A stretch of 64,000 bases of DNA from NCBI RefSeq assembly GCF_001885905.1, contig NZ_JXKM01000005.1, forward strand, positions 124,001 to 188,000, read 5' to 3'. The DNA comes from Enterococcus devriesei (lineage in GTDB: Bacteria; Bacillota; Bacilli; Lactobacillales; Enterococcaceae). The notes under the pieces are model-generated. The model did not search any database and had not been told where the DNA came from. It saw nothing but the letters and a program-made list of their open reading frames with translations. Below are positions 37,170 to 50,798 of this stretch, one piece after another (the stretch's first letter is position 1; the number at the start of each line of letters is the position of its first letter). The position numbers were made by a program, and so were the translations under genes.

Positions 37170-37205
37170 CCCCTCATACTAGACATTCTGTTATAAACAG
37201 CTTTA

Positions 37206-37382
37206 TTAATGTACAAATTCCAAAATATGCCGCCACACGCCAGGTAATAAAACCTTAAACGGATTGCCTCCGCCCATAGCGCCATAGCCGATCATACTAC
37301 CAACAATAAATAATAGAATACCTGCCAGCAAAATCGCTACGATTCGGATTAAGCTACGTAAGATATGTTCACTCGAACTCAT
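37206..37382 (-). CDS. EpuA-like small membrane protein (annotated elsewhere as RNA polymerase subunit beta family)
   Basis: A 58-residue protein, MSSSEHILRSLIRIVAILL onward, too short for many gene finders. One membrane helix spans about residues 13-32. The C-terminal pattern GYGAMGGGNPFKVLLPGVW fits the EpuA family found after murA in Lactobacillales, which is often mislabelled as DNA-directed RNA polymerase subunit beta. Its function is not known. AGGGAG precedes the ATG at 37382, 12 bases from the murA stop, so it is in the murA operon. Confidence 0.85.
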   Translation of the reverse strand: MSSSEHILRSLIRIVAILLAGILLFIVGSMIGYGAMGGGNPFKVLLPGVWRHILEFVH

Positions 37383-37394
37383 ATATCCACTCCC

Positions 37395-38696
37395 TTAAGC
37401 CAATACTGTTGCTGTGTTCGCCGCCTTCTTATCTTCAGAATTCACACGTTCCACATCGGCACCTAATTGTTGCAACTTCGTATGGAATTCATAGTATCCA
37501 CGATCTAAGTATTTTAGATTGCGTACACGGGTAATTCCCTTCGCCCGTAAGCCAGCTAATACTAAAGCTGCTGCCGCACGTAAATCCGTAGCATAGACTT
37601 CTGCACCTTGAAGTTCAGTTGCACCTTTGATCAACGCAACATTGTTGTCAATTTTCACTTGTGCATTCATTCTACGCATTTCTTCTAAATGTTGGAAACG
37701 ATTCTCAAAGACCGTTTCTGTGGTTGTGCTGATACCTTCAGCTACCAATTGAATAGCTGTCATTTGCGCTTGCATGTCCGTTGGGAACCCAGGATGAGGC
37801 ATTGTTTTAATATCTGTTGCTTTCAATGTCTTAGGACCAATGACTCTTAAACCATCATTTTCTTCAGAAATTGAAACACCCATCTCTGTTAATTTAGAGA
37901 TCAACGGACGATTGTGTTCTGAAATTGCGCCTTCAATCAGCACATTGCCTTCAGTCATTGCTGCTGCCACCATGAATGTTCCAGCTTCGATCCGGTCTTG
38001 AACAATCGGATGAGAAACCGCATGAAGATGTTCTACACCTTCAATACGCATGATCTCTGTACCAGCTCCATGAATGTTTGCGCCCATTTTGTTTAAGAAG
38101 TTCGCTAAATCAACGATTTCTGGTTCACGAGCGACGTTTTCAATAATGGTTGTTCCTTTAGCTTTAACAGCAGCCATCATGATGTTTTGCGTCGCACCGA
38201 CACTTGGAAAATCTAAGTAAATCGTATCGCCGACTAATTCGTCAGCAATTGCTTCGATATAGCCATTTTTTTGGATAATTTTTGCGCCTAACGCTTGGAA
38301 TCCTTTTAAATGCAAATTGATTGGACGTTTACCAATGGCACAGCCGCCTGGCATAGCTACCTTAGCATGTCCATTACGAGCCAACAAAGGACCCATTACG
38401 ACGATTGACGCCCGCATTTTACTCACATATTCATAGGGAGCTTCCACGTTTAATTGACGCGTTGCATCCACTGTGATTTCTTTTGTTTCTTCATTAAACT
38501 CAACATCCGTGTTCAAAAAACGGATCACTTGATTCATGGTAAAGACATCAGAAAGAATCGGAACATTGCTTAATGTTGTCGTTCCTTCTTCAGCTAATAG
38601 AGTCGCAGCTAAAATCGGAAGTACAGCATTTTTTGCTCCTTCAATCTGTACAGTTCCATTTAATTGTTTGCCACCACGAACGATGATCTCTTCCAT
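37395..38696 (-). CDS. murA: UDP-N-acetylglucosamine 1-carboxyvinyltransferase MurA
   Basis: A 433-residue cytoplasmic enzyme that catalyses the first committed step of peptidoglycan synthesis, adding enolpyruvate to UDP-GlcNAc. The active-site cysteine, target of fosfomycin, is in [11 protein letters not shown] near residue 116. N-terminal [15 protein letters not shown] is typical. Its place after the ATP synthase and a DUF1146 gene matches the murAA copy of Bacillus; a second murA is usual in the group but not in this window. GGAGGG precedes the start. Confidence 0.97.
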   Translation of the reverse strand: MEEIIVRGGKQLNGTVQIEGAKNAVLPILAATLLAEEGTTTLSNVPILSDVFTMNQVIRFLNTDVEFNEETKEITVDATRQLNVEAPYEYVSKMRASIVVMGPLLARNGHAKVAMPGGCAIGKRPINLHLKGFQALGAKIIQKNGYIEAIADELVGDTIYLDFPSVGATQNIMMAAVKAKGTTIIENVAREPEIVDLANFLNKMGANIHGAGTEIMRIEGVEHLHAVSHPIVQDRIEAGTFMVAAAMTEGNVLIEGAISEHNRPLISKLTEMGVSISEENDGLRVIGPKTLKATDIKTMPHPGFPTDMQAQMTAIQLVAEGISTTTETVFENRFQHLEEMRRMNAQVKIDNNVALIKGATELQGAEVYATDLRAAAALVLAGLRAKGITRVRNLKYLDRGYYEFHTKLQQLGADVERVNSEDKKAANTATVLA

Positions 38697-38743
38697 TGTA
38701 TTCCCTCCAAAAAGCTAATCGAATTCTCTTATCTTATATGTAC

Positions 38744-38977
38744 CTAACTAAATGTCAAAAAAATATTTTTACACAAAAGGATAATCTCTAAAAAGAAGTT
38801 GCTACAAGTATAACCTAAAGCAATCGCCAGCATCATCAATGTCAGTCGGACTTGCGTTTCCTTAAATGATTTAAAGAGATTCTCAATCCGTAACGATCGT
38901 AACGCCCAAAAAGCTAAATAAATAAAAGCAAAATGCGACACGATTCTGACTAGTGCGTCGATTCCAAATACCTGCAT
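38744..38977 (-). CDS. DUF1146 family small membrane protein (YwzB-like)
   Basis: A 77-residue protein with two hydrophobic helices (about 10-28 and 45-70), with the segment RSLRIENLFKS between them. The family is found between the ATP synthase operon and murA in Firmicutes; no role is known. The start at 38977 (MQVFGIDALVRI) has AAAGGA eight bases ahead; the TTG two codons upstream is less likely. Confidence 0.9.
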   Translation of the reverse strand: MQVFGIDALVRIVSHFAFIYLAFWALRSLRIENLFKSFKETQVRLTLMMLAIALGYTCSNFFLEIILLCKNIFLTFS

Positions 38978-39011
38978 AATCAATTTCCTTTCAAAAAAAA
39001 TTAACAGTTGG

Positions 39012-39017
39012 ATTATA
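39012..39017 (-). promoter_or_regulatory. Candidate extended -10 promoter for the DUF1146-murA operon
   Basis: The minus strand reads TGATATAAT, an extended -10 element (TATAAT at 39017-39012). The -35 match is poor. It lies about 35 bases before the DUF1146 start. Confidence 0.5.
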
Positions 39018-39295
39018 TCACAGTTTCATGTAAAGAAGAATAGTTTGCTTACTCAAAAGCCTATAAAAAACCTTTTAAAAAACTTAAGCTTTTATAATTT
39101 TTCATTTAGTAACTGTTATATTTCACTTAGACTTGAAAAAAGTTTTCTTAAAAATTCTATTGTACCTTATTTGTCATAATAGCTAATAATAATTGTTTAT
39201 TTTAGTTTTTAAGGCTGACTCCCAATTCCCCCTGTCCTCTTTTATTTGAGGAACAATAAAAATATTGGACTAGGCAACTCTTCTTTCTTTTATAA

Positions 39296-39330
39296 AAAAA
39301 GAAGATCAACTTGAGATTGATCTTCTTTTT
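39296..39330. terminator. ATP synthase operon terminator (bidirectional)
   Basis: Arms AAAAAGAAGATCAA (39296-39309) and TTGATCTTCTTTTT (39317-39330) form a 14-bp stem with a 7-base loop and flanking A and T runs. It lies three bases after the atpC stop. Confidence 0.92.
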
Positions 39331-39332
39331 AT

Positions 39333-39767
39333 TTAACGATGTTTTGAAACTTTGATTCGATTCATAGCACGGTGCAACGCAACTTCGGCCCGACTCAATT
39401 GGTCGGTGTCTTGTTTTTCCCGCGCTTCTTGAATCCGCGCTTCCGCCCGTTGTTTTGCTCTTTCAGCACGTGACACGTCGATATCGCGTTCACGTTCAGC
39501 CGTGTCGGCGATGATCGTTAAGACATTGTCCCGAACTTCCATAATTCCCCCGTTGACTGCGATCCAGTCAACGTGTGTATCAGAGTCCGTACGACGAACT
39601 CGAACCTCGTCGATCGCAAGAGGCGCAATGATCGGTGCGTGGTTCGGCAAGATCCCGATCTCACCCGCAACTGTTTTTGCAACTACGATAGTTGCATTGT
39701 GATCATAGACGTTACCATCTGGAGTAACAACGTTCACTTGCAGAACTTTGTTTTTTTCTTGTTCCAT
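39333..39767 (-). CDS. atpC: ATP synthase F1 epsilon subunit
   Basis: A 144-residue protein of the central stalk that couples rotation and inhibits idle hydrolysis. The beta-sandwich domain is at residues 8-90 ([36 protein letters not shown]) and the helical hairpin follows at about 95-138. It is the last gene of the operon, 13 bases after atpD. Confidence 0.96.
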   Translation of the reverse strand: MEQEKNKVLQVNVVTPDGNVYDHNATIVVAKTVAGEIGILPNHAPIIAPLAIDEVRVRRTDSDTHVDWIAVNGGIMEVRDNVLTIIADTAERERDIDVSRAERAKQRAEARIQEAREKQDTDQLSRAEVALHRAMNRIKVSKHR

Positions 39768-39780
39768 CGGGCACCTCTTT

Positions 39781-42106
<2,326 letters not shown>

Positions 42107-42124
42107 GATTTTTTCTCACCTCGA

Positions 42125-43651
<1,527 letters not shown>

Positions 43652-43670
43652 TCATTTCACCTCTTCTTCT

Positions 43671-44216
43671 CTACTTTTTACTAAGTGCTGCTCGTAGACC
43701 ATTTAATTGGCTGGCGAGGCTGCCGTCGATCACTTGATGATCGGCTTCAACAATGACACCGCCGAGAATTGATTCATCAACTAACGGGGTTAACGTGGCC
43801 TTCTGGTAGCCAAAAACATCAGCGACTTTTGCTTCAAGTTCGTGTTTCTTTTCTTCAGAGAGCGGAACAGCTGTAGTGACTGTACCGTGTGCGATTTTAT
43901 TTAATTCATCATAGCGATGCTCGTATTCATCAATCATGAACGGAAGATCATCACTGCGATTGTACTCAAAAACAACTAGTAGAAAATTTTTAATGATCCC
44001 TTCAAAGTTGCCGGTAAAAGCATCCATAATCGCTTTCTTTTCGGCTCCTGTTAAACGAACATCCGTTAAAATATTTCCTAGATCGGGAATTTCTTTACAA
44101 ATTTCTCGAACGGTCAACAACTCTTGATAAACGGCATCGGCGGCTTTATTTTCGATCGCCAATTCAAACAAAGCTTTTCCATAACGTTTACCAACAGTGT
44201 ATTTATCAAGCTTCAT
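43671..44216 (-). CDS. atpH: ATP synthase F1 delta subunit
   Basis: A 181-residue peripheral stalk protein joining F1 to the b subunits. Recognisable parts are VGKRYGKALFELAIEN at the start and the C-terminal VDESILGGVIVEADHQVIDGS. It overlaps atpF by 11 bases. Confidence 0.96.
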   Translation of the reverse strand: MKLDKYTVGKRYGKALFELAIENKAADAVYQELLTVREICKEIPDLGNILTDVRLTGAEKKAIMDAFTGNFEGIIKNFLLVVFEYNRSDDLPFMIDEYEHRYDELNKIAHGTVTTAVPLSEEKKHELEAKVADVFGYQKATLTPLVDESILGGVIVEADHQVIDGSLASQLNGLRAALSKK

Positions 44217-44727
44217 GTTTCGTATTACCTAGCTTATCCATATAGTCGTTGATCAAATCTTGATGCGCGTCTTGTGAAAGCTCTTTGCTCAAGATTTTTT
44301 CTGCGATTTGTAGGGAAAGAGTAGCCACGTCATCTTTAACAGAGGTCAAAGCATTGTCTCGTTCGTCTTTGATTTCGGCTTGCGCCCGATCTTTCAGACG
44401 AGAAACTTCTTCTTTGGTGTCTTTGATGATGTTTTGGCGACTTAATTCGCCGCTTTCCTTCGCATTTTTGATGATGTCTGCCGCGTCACTACGAGAGCTG
44501 GCTAACTGAGTTTCACGTTCTTTTTCCAACTCAGCTGCTTTGTTTCGTGATTGTTCGGCAGAATCTAGATCATTGGCGATCTTATCTTCACGTTTTTGTA
44601 AGATGTCTTGGACTGCACCCCACGCGAATTTTTTCAATAGCGCCATTAATATCACGAATGATAATGTAACAGCGATTAAATTACCGAGCGTTGTATTGAC
44701 AGTCTCAGCAATAACTAGATTCGGCAT
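44206..44727 (-). CDS. atpF: ATP synthase Fo b subunit
   Basis: A 173-residue peripheral stalk subunit. One membrane helix at about 10-32 is followed by a long charged coiled coil (KREDKIANDLDSAEQSRNKA and on). Length is normal for Firmicutes. Confidence 0.96.
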   Translation of the reverse strand: MPNLVIAETVNTTLGNLIAVTLSFVILMALLKKFAWGAVQDILQKREDKIANDLDSAEQSRNKAAELEKERETQLASSRSDAADIIKNAKESGELSRQNIIKDTKEEVSRLKDRAQAEIKDERDNALTSVKDDVATLSLQIAEKILSKELSQDAHQDLINDYMDKLGNTKHEA

Positions 44728-44820
44728 ACTCGGTCTTCCTTTCTGTTCGTCTTCCTCATTTAAGGATCGTCATTCGCTCCTTAGGCTTAGCTATAAGCCT
44801 TAATAAAAAAGCGTCATTTA

Positions 44821-45060
<240 letters not shown>

Positions 45061-45069
45061 TTAAATTTT

Positions 45070-45783
45070 TTATTCTACCTCGATTTTATGACTGATATAA
45101 ACCATCGATAGAGTTGTGAAAACGAAAGCTTGGATACTACCAATAAATAATGAGAATGCGATCCAAATCATTTCAAGCGGAACAACTAGTGGCAAGGTGA
45201 TCCAGCCAGTACTAGTTACAACACTTGCGATCAATGAAAGCAATACTTCACCGGCAAAGATATTGCCGTAAAGACGCAGACCTAACGTAATAACATTGGT
45301 GAATTCTTCCATCAACTTGATCGGGAACAAGCCCGCAGGTGTAAAGAAAGAATTTTTAATGTAACCACCTAGGCCAAATTTTTCTGACCCAAGATAATTC
45401 GCCAAGGTCAATACTAGTAACGCCAGCCCCATTGTTACAAATGGGTTTGCTGTTGGACTCTTCCAATACGTGACATCGTTTCCTGAAACGATTTTAGTGA
45501 TAAGCCCGATTTGGTTTGCCACAAAGATAAATAAGAACAACGTAAATGAGAACAAACTAAAATTTCTGACTTCTTTACGCGGCATGTTGTCACCAACAAT
45601 GTTCGTCGTAAAATCAATGACCCACTCAATTGCGTTTTGTTTGCCTTTGGGTTTCAATGATAGGTTGCGTGTAAACGCAAAAACAATGAGAAAGACGATG
45701 ATACATGTCAAAACAATCATTGACGTTACCGTACCGTCAAACCATACGGGACCTATATGGAAAACCCAAGATTTTTCATTCAA
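45070..45783 (-). CDS. atpB: ATP synthase Fo a subunit
   Basis: A 237-residue membrane stator. Conserved helix motifs include MEEFTNVITLGLRLYGNIFAGE, with the essential Arg in LRLYGNIFAGE, and IQAFVFTTLSMVYIS near the end. It is the first gene of the operon; no atpI gene precedes it. Confidence 0.97.
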   Translation of the reverse strand: MNEKSWVFHIGPVWFDGTVTSMIVLTCIIVFLIVFAFTRNLSLKPKGKQNAIEWVIDFTTNIVGDNMPRKEVRNFSLFSFTLFLFIFVANQIGLITKIVSGNDVTYWKSPTANPFVTMGLALLVLTLANYLGSEKFGLGGYIKNSFFTPAGLFPIKLMEEFTNVITLGLRLYGNIFAGEVLLSLIASVVTSTGWITLPLVVPLEMIWIAFSLFIGSIQAFVFTTLSMVYISHKIEVE

Positions 45784-45991
45784 TCCAGTTCACCTCTCTT
45801 CTCAGCGATTCGCGTCAGCTCATGCTTGCTTAGCGCTGCTCGTCAAAATACTATCGTATGTTACCACCAGAGAAAGAAAATTTCAAAGAATTTTCCTAAA
45901 AATTTTCGAATAAGTCAAAGAAAATTTTAAGTGTGTTATTTTATTCTTGCTAAAATCCGCTCTGGTTACTAATTTAGCCCGCAAAACAGCT

Positions 45992-46020
45992 AGTATAGAT
46001 TGTAACTAATCGTATCAAAA
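45992..46020 (-). promoter_or_regulatory. Candidate promoter of the ATP synthase operon
   Basis: On the minus strand TTTTGA (46020-46015) and TATACT (45997-45992) are 17 bases apart, giving a leader of about 200 bases before atpB. The -35 match is weak. The leader holds short GC-rich inverted stretches near 45790-45840 whose role is unclear. Confidence 0.5.
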
Positions 46021-46072
46021 TCCATAGTGAAGTAAAGAAATTATCATTAAATATGCGAAAAAGAATATTTTG

Positions 46073-46537
46073 TTAACGAGAATAATTTTTCAACGTCCGA
46101 CTAATCTGTCGATCGACATCTTTTCGCTTCAACGTTTCACGTTTATCATATTGACGTTTCCCTTTGCCGATACCGATCAAAACTTTGGCGTAGCCATCCT
46201 TCAAATAGACTTTCAAAGGCACGATCGTGATTCCGGCATTTTTTAATTCTCCGGCCAAACGTGCGATTTGTTTTTTATGAAGCAATAATTTCCGTGTTCG
46301 CAAAGGATCATGATTGAAAATATTCCCCTGCTCATACGGACTAATATGAACATTGTATAAAAAAGCTTCGCCGTTTCGAACACGAGCAAAGCCGTCCTTC
46401 AAATTGATCCGGCTATTGCGAATCGATTTGATTTCCGTTCCTTGCAAAACAATCCCCGCCTCCATCGTGTCGATGATCGTATAATCATGACGGGCCTTTT
46501 TATTTTGTGCAACGAGTTTTCCTTCCCCCTTTGGCAT
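46073..46537 (-). CDS. smpB: SsrA-binding protein SmpB
   Basis: A 154-residue partner of tmRNA in rescue of stalled ribosomes. Conserved parts are [30 protein letters not shown] and the C-terminal tail [17 protein letters not shown]. It follows rnr with a gap of three bases. The tmRNA gene itself is not in the window. Confidence 0.97.
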   Translation of the reverse strand: MPKGEGKLVAQNKKARHDYTIIDTMEAGIVLQGTEIKSIRNSRINLKDGFARVRNGEAFLYNVHISPYEQGNIFNHDPLRTRKLLLHKKQIARLAGELKNAGITIVPLKVYLKDGYAKVLIGIGKGKRQYDKRETLKRKDVDRQISRTLKNYSR

Positions 46538-46540
46538 CTG

Positions 46541-48919
46541 CTATCCCTTCTTTCTACCTGTTTTTTTCTTTTTGGCCACCGATTTGTAAAAAGGCTTCTT
46601 GCCTTTTTTCTTTTTCTTCTCTTTTCCCGCAGCGGGACGATCTGAATTTTTCGGATGATTTTTATTGGTATTTTGATTATTCTTGCGTCCACCGGTTGGC
46701 TTGCGGCGCTGATTGTTGCGACGATTGTTTCCTGGAACCTCCAGTGCGGGAATTTCTTCGGCTTCAAGCAGCTCAAAATCAATTTCCCGTGTTTCAGGAT
46801 CAGATTTCGTGACCTTTACTCGCACCTTTTGCCCTATCTTAAAGGTTTGGCGTGTCCGTTCACCGACTAAAGCTAATTGATTTTCAATAAAGTGGAAATA
46901 ATCTTGTTTTAATTCATTGAGATGGGTCATACCTTCAACCGTATTCGGCAGTTCGATAAAGATCCCGAACTTCGTAACAGAGCTGATGATCCCATCAAAT
47001 TCTTCACCGACTTTATCCGCCATATACTCCGCTTTTTTCATGCTGTCCACTTCACGTTCAGCATCCACTGCCCGACGCTCCATCTTCGAACTATGATCAG
47101 CGATTTCAGGCAGCGCCTCTGCCCACTTGGCTTTTGTCGCTTCCCCTTGATCCTGACTATAGGTCCGAATCAGACGATGAACAATCAAATCAGGGTAACG
47201 ACGAATCGGCGACGTAAAGTGCGTATAATATTCAGCAGCTAAGCCATAATGACCATAGTTGTCTTCAGAATAGCGTGCCTGTTGCATACTCCGTAAGAGC
47301 ATCGTATTGATGACTGGTGCTTCCGGTTTGTCTTCTACCTCGTCAATAACCTTTTGTAAATCTTTCGGCGTAATGGTATTTTTTGTCCCTTTAACTAAAA
47401 TACCCAAGGCAGACGCAAAATCAAAGAAACGCTGCATTTTTTCTTCCTTCGGCTGTTCGTGGATTCGATAGATAAAAGGCAACTTCAAGCGATTAAAATG
47501 CTCCGCAACCGTTTCGTTGGCGGCTAGCATAAAGGATTCGATCAATCGTTCACCGACTCCTCGTTCCCTCAACTCAATATCCATTGGACGACCCTCTGGA
47601 TCAACTAAAATTTTCGCTTCACGATCCTCAAAATTGATTGCTCCACGTTGGATACGACGGGCTTCAAGGATCTGATGCAGTTCTTTCATTAGTTGAAACA
47701 TCGGCACTAGCTGTTGATAACGTTCTAACGTTTCTGGCTTTTTCTCTTCCAAAATCTCGTTGACTGCCGAATACGTCATTCGCTCAGTCGTTTGAATGAC
47801 ACTCTGGAAGATTTCATGCTGAACAATCGTTCCACTTGGATCGATCTCCATCTCACAACTCATCGTTAAACGTGGCACCTGCGGGTTCAATGAACAGATT
47901 CCATTTGATAAACGCTGAGGAATCATTGGAATTACCCGATCGGTTAAATAAACGCTGGTTCCTCGTTCAAAGGCTTCTTTATTTAAGATGCTGTCTTCTG
48001 TCACATAATAGGAAACGTCGGCGATATGAACACCTAAAAAATAATTACCATTGTCTAGTTTACGAACAGTCACCGCATCATCTAAGTCTTTCGCATCAGC
48101 ACCATCGATTGTCACGATCTGTTGCTCCCGCAGATCTCTGCGACCAACTAGATCCGACTCTGAAATTTGATCTGGCACTTGCTCTGATGCGGTCTGGACT
48201 TCTTCAGGAAATTGTGTCGGAATCCCTTGGGCAATCACGATCGATAAAATATCCATCCCTGGATCATTTTTATGACCGATGACTTTTGTCACCATTCCCT
48301 CAAGACTGGTTGCATAGCCTTTTTCCGGATAATGGGTGATCTCAACGATAACGACACTGCCGTCCACCGGTTGAATCCCTTCAGCTGCGATAAATACTTT
48401 AAACTGCGCACTTTTTTTATCCTTTGGTGTTACGTAGCCAAACAAATCCGATTCTGCGATCTCATCCACATCAAAGGCAGTGAACTCACCAACCAATTGT
48501 TGGACTTTCCGTTCTTTGATGGAAACGACTTGGCCTTCTGCCCCACGATCAGCAAACAGATCCGCTGTTTTTTGAATATCGATCATAACGATATCGCCAT
48601 CCATTGCAAAATTCGTCGCATCCTTCGGAATAAACACATCTGGTTCTTCCGGATCGATCGTTACAAAACCGAAGCCTCGTTCGTTACGACGAAAGATTCC
48701 TTCAACTTCGATTGGTTGGAAAGGCAGCTTGATGCGACCTTTTTTATTAAACTCTAAGGTCTTTTCCCGTTCCATTTGCGCAACCGTTTGAACCAACAGC
48801 TTGTAGTCCTCACTTTTACGCATGTCTAATGCTTCTGCCAATTCTTCCATTGACAGACTTTTTTTAGTGGCCGCTTTCAATCCAGCCAGTATTTCTGCTT
48901 TAATTGTTTTTTTCTCCAT
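46541..48919 (-). CDS. rnr: Ribonuclease R
   Basis: A 792-residue 3'-5' exoribonuclease that degrades structured RNA and works with SmpB-tmRNA. Order: N-terminal winged helix (about 1-60), cold-shock domains (about 70-220), RNB catalytic domain with IDGADAKDLDDAVTV near 262, S1 domain (about 620-700), then a long basic Lys/Arg-rich tail of about 75 residues. The start overlaps the esterase stop in TAATG. Confidence 0.97.
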   Translation of the reverse strand: MEKKTIKAEILAGLKAATKKSLSMEELAEALDMRKSEDYKLLVQTVAQMEREKTLEFNKKGRIKLPFQPIEVEGIFRRNERGFGFVTIDPEEPDVFIPKDATNFAMDGDIVMIDIQKTADLFADRGAEGQVVSIKERKVQQLVGEFTAFDVDEIAESDLFGYVTPKDKKSAQFKVFIAAEGIQPVDGSVVIVEITHYPEKGYATSLEGMVTKVIGHKNDPGMDILSIVIAQGIPTQFPEEVQTASEQVPDQISESDLVGRRDLREQQIVTIDGADAKDLDDAVTVRKLDNGNYFLGVHIADVSYYVTEDSILNKEAFERGTSVYLTDRVIPMIPQRLSNGICSLNPQVPRLTMSCEMEIDPSGTIVQHEIFQSVIQTTERMTYSAVNEILEEKKPETLERYQQLVPMFQLMKELHQILEARRIQRGAINFEDREAKILVDPEGRPMDIELRERGVGERLIESFMLAANETVAEHFNRLKLPFIYRIHEQPKEEKMQRFFDFASALGILVKGTKNTITPKDLQKVIDEVEDKPEAPVINTMLLRSMQQARYSEDNYGHYGLAAEYYTHFTSPIRRYPDLIVHRLIRTYSQDQGEATKAKWAEALPEIADHSSKMERRAVDAEREVDSMKKAEYMADKVGEEFDGIISSVTKFGIFIELPNTVEGMTHLNELKQDYFHFIENQLALVGERTRQTFKIGQKVRVKVTKSDPETREIDFELLEAEEIPALEVPGNNRRNNQRRKPTGGRKNNQNTNKNHPKNSDRPAAGKEKKKKKGKKPFYKSVAKKKKTGRKKG

Positions 48920-49665
48920 TATTTCTCTCTCCAGCTAAGACCTGCTAAAAAATCAGCAACGTCTTGTTCAAATTGTCTTCGTTCAGGTCCTACCGTAATC
49001 ACATGTCCGCTTTTAGGATACCATTTTAACGTAAAGGCTGTCTGCTGCAACTGTTCCGCCGTTTGAAAAACCCCTTCCGCTTCAATCATTTCATCTTGAC
49101 CTGCCTGCGCCATAAAAAAGGGCGCTTGGATCGCAGTTAATTTTTCATAAGCTCGTCTCGCTTGCGCCTCGATTGTAGCAAGTTGTTTTTCGACTAATGG
49201 ACGATACGTCGTCAGCTTTTCATCCGTTAGGACTTCTACAGTTCGTTCGATTACTTGCTTAGCATACAATAGGAAGTTTTCAGCTACTTGCGTTTTCACT
49301 GGCGCGATTGGTGAGCAAAAAAAGCCGCCTCCAACAAAGTCCTTTGAAGCTTCCGTTAATAAACGGGTTGAAAAAATACCCCCCATTGATAATCCTAAAA
49401 CGGCAATGTCTCGATAGCCTTTTGCTTGTAAAAATTCTACTGCCTGTTGACTATCTTGCCACCAATGCTCTGAGCTTTCATGCAAAATATCCAAAGGGTC
49501 TAGCGTGCCATGTCCCTTAAATAGCGGGGCGTAAACTGTATAATCTAATTTTTCTAACGAACGTGCCAGCATCCGTACATCATTCGGACTGCCAGAATAA
49601 GCGTGCAAAAGTAACACCGCCCGCTTTCCGTGGGGCAAGAACAACGACTCAGGTAATTGAACCAT
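48919..49665 (-). CDS. Carboxylesterase (alpha/beta hydrolase)
   Basis: A 248-residue hydrolase. The nucleophile is in GLSMGGIFST near residue 96, the oxyanion region is LLLHAYSGSPND near 20, and the catalytic His is in KSGHVITVGPERR near 222. It resembles EstA/Est30-type carboxylesterases of Firmicutes. The start at 49665 follows AAGGAG by eight bases; a GTG at 49674 is directly on that site. The position between secG and rnr is conserved in Firmicutes. Confidence 0.92.
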   Translation of the reverse strand: MVQLPESLFLPHGKRAVLLLHAYSGSPNDVRMLARSLEKLDYTVYAPLFKGHGTLDPLDILHESSEHWWQDSQQAVEFLQAKGYRDIAVLGLSMGGIFSTRLLTEASKDFVGGGFFCSPIAPVKTQVAENFLLYAKQVIERTVEVLTDEKLTTYRPLVEKQLATIEAQARRAYEKLTAIQAPFFMAQAGQDEMIEAEGVFQTAEQLQQTAFTLKWYPKSGHVITVGPERRQFEQDVADFLAGLSWREK

Positions 49666-49774
49666 TCTTTCCACTCCTTTTCTTCTATCTTAAAGTGTAC
49701 TTGATTTACATTAAATACAAAATTAGAAAGGCTTCGTTCAAAAGTTTGTTCGTGAAACTGAGCCACAAAAAAAA

Positions 49775-49794
49775 GACCTCTCAAGCGAGAGGCC
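49775..49794 (-). terminator. Terminator of secG
   Basis: Arms GACCTCTC (49775-49782) and GAGAGGCC (49787-49794) form a stem with a 4-base loop, followed on the minus strand by eight T. It lies four bases after the secG stop and separates it from the esterase gene. Confidence 0.85.
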
Positions 49795-49797
49795 GTT

Positions 49798-50034
49798 TTA
49801 TTTGCTTGATAGAAACATTAAGACGAAGAGCAAAATCATCCAAACCGCACCTAAAACTGCAGTCGATCGTTGCATCACAGCTTCAAAGCCGCGCGCCTTT
49901 TGTTTTCCGAACAATTGATCCGCACCGCCAGTAAATGCACTCGCAGCACTATTTTGTTTGCTAGGCTGCATCATAATCGTAATGACGATGATCACTGACA
50001 ACACTAAGATAACGCCCAAAATAAAATTATACAA
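49798..50034 (-). CDS. secG: Preprotein translocase subunit SecG
   Basis: A 78-residue protein with two membrane helices (about 3-22 and 57-76), around the loop SAASAFTGGADQLFGK. The start is TTG at 50034, seven bases after AGGAGG; no ATG fits. It works with SecY, SecE and SecA. Confidence 0.94.
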   Translation of the reverse strand: MYNFILGVILVLSVIIVITIMMQPSKQNSAASAFTGGADQLFGKQKARGFEAVMQRSTAVLGAVWMILLFVLMFLSSK

Positions 50035-50114
50035 AAGATGACCTCCTTATTCCAAACTACCTCATTTTTTACTTTAGCATAATCGAAGCTGTTTGACTAG
50101 AGAGGAAAACGAAC

Positions 50115-50390
50115 TTATTTTCTTAAAACGTCTGCATATTCTGGTTTTTCTTCAAACTCTTTTTTAGCAAATGGGCAAAGAGGGATGATTTTTTTACCAT
50201 CTTTACGTGCTTTTTCAACGCCAGCCGCAACTAATTTTTGTGCTAATTGTTGGCCACGGTAAGTTGGGTCAACAAAGGTATGATCGATGATCATGATTTC
50301 AGGACCTGCATTTGACCAAGTCATTTCGCCCGCTTCGTTTCCTTCGTCGTTTAGTAAGACAAAACGTTCTTTTTCTTCTTTGATTTCCAT
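50115..50390 (-). CDS. YjdJ-like small GNAT-fold protein
   Basis: A 91-residue protein with the short acetyltransferase fold (IIDHTFVDPTYRGQQLAQKL, with the acetyl-CoA loop R-G-Q-Q-L-A). The end IIPLCPFAKKEFEEKPEY is typical of the YjdJ/NATD1 family, whose substrate is unknown. GAGGAG precedes the ATG. It follows a YjdI-like gene, the same pairing as in Escherichia coli. Confidence 0.87.
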   Translation of the reverse strand: MEIKEEKERFVLLNDEGNEAGEMTWSNAGPEIMIIDHTFVDPTYRGQQLAQKLVAAGVEKARKDGKKIIPLCPFAKKEFEEKPEYADVLRK

Positions 50391-50460
50391 AATAACGCTC
50401 CTCTGAATAAAAGTTTTTGATGAACTATGGGATACCCTTAATTAGCTTAGGAAAATCCCG

Positions 50461-50733
50461 TTATACTTCTGCTTTTACAATGTATTTCAAGGCGCCGCTC
50501 GGACACGTATCCACGACATAGCTGGCATTTTTCACACTGCCATTATCCGGGATGATCCACGGTCTGCGTCCCACCTCAAAAATTTCTGGATTGCCTCGGA
50601 CACAATTTCCGATATGCGCGCAAATATCTTTATTGTAATAAATATCAATGCCCTCACCATGATATTTGCGATAACCTTGAGCCAATAATTCTTCTTCATT
50701 TACAGGCTCTTGATCAAATTTACTTCCGTCCAT
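50461..50733 (-). CDS. YjdI-like iron-sulfur protein
   Basis: A 90-residue protein. The segment YYNKDICAHIGNCVRG followed by VVDTCPSGALKYI carries the conserved cysteines of the single-cluster Fer4-like YjdI family. No enzyme activity is known. It is upstream of the YjdJ-like gene with a 70-base gap. Confidence 0.87.
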   Translation of the reverse strand: MDGSKFDQEPVNEEELLAQGYRKYHGEGIDIYYNKDICAHIGNCVRGNPEIFEVGRRPWIIPDNGSVKNASYVVDTCPSGALKYIVKAEV

Positions 50734-50798
50734 TTTTTATCACTTCCTTTAAGTAAGATTATAAAGAAAATCAAAAAAAATTTACACTAAATCGTCTT

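Larger units (their letters stand above)
38978..39332. other. Gene-free stretch between atpC and the DUF1146 gene
   Basis: These 355 AT-rich bases hold the extended -10 promoter (39012-39017) and the atp operon terminator (39296-39330). No coding region or further structure was recognised between them. Confidence 0.7.

Noticed and set aside
45790-45960. Possible structured regulatory RNA in the atp operon leader
   Set aside because: Some GC-rich inverted stretches are present, but no consistent fold or known class could be made out by eye.
48272-48757. 161-codon plus-strand open frame opposite rnr
   Set aside because: It overlaps the conserved RNase R cold-shock region on the other strand and shows no family resemblance.
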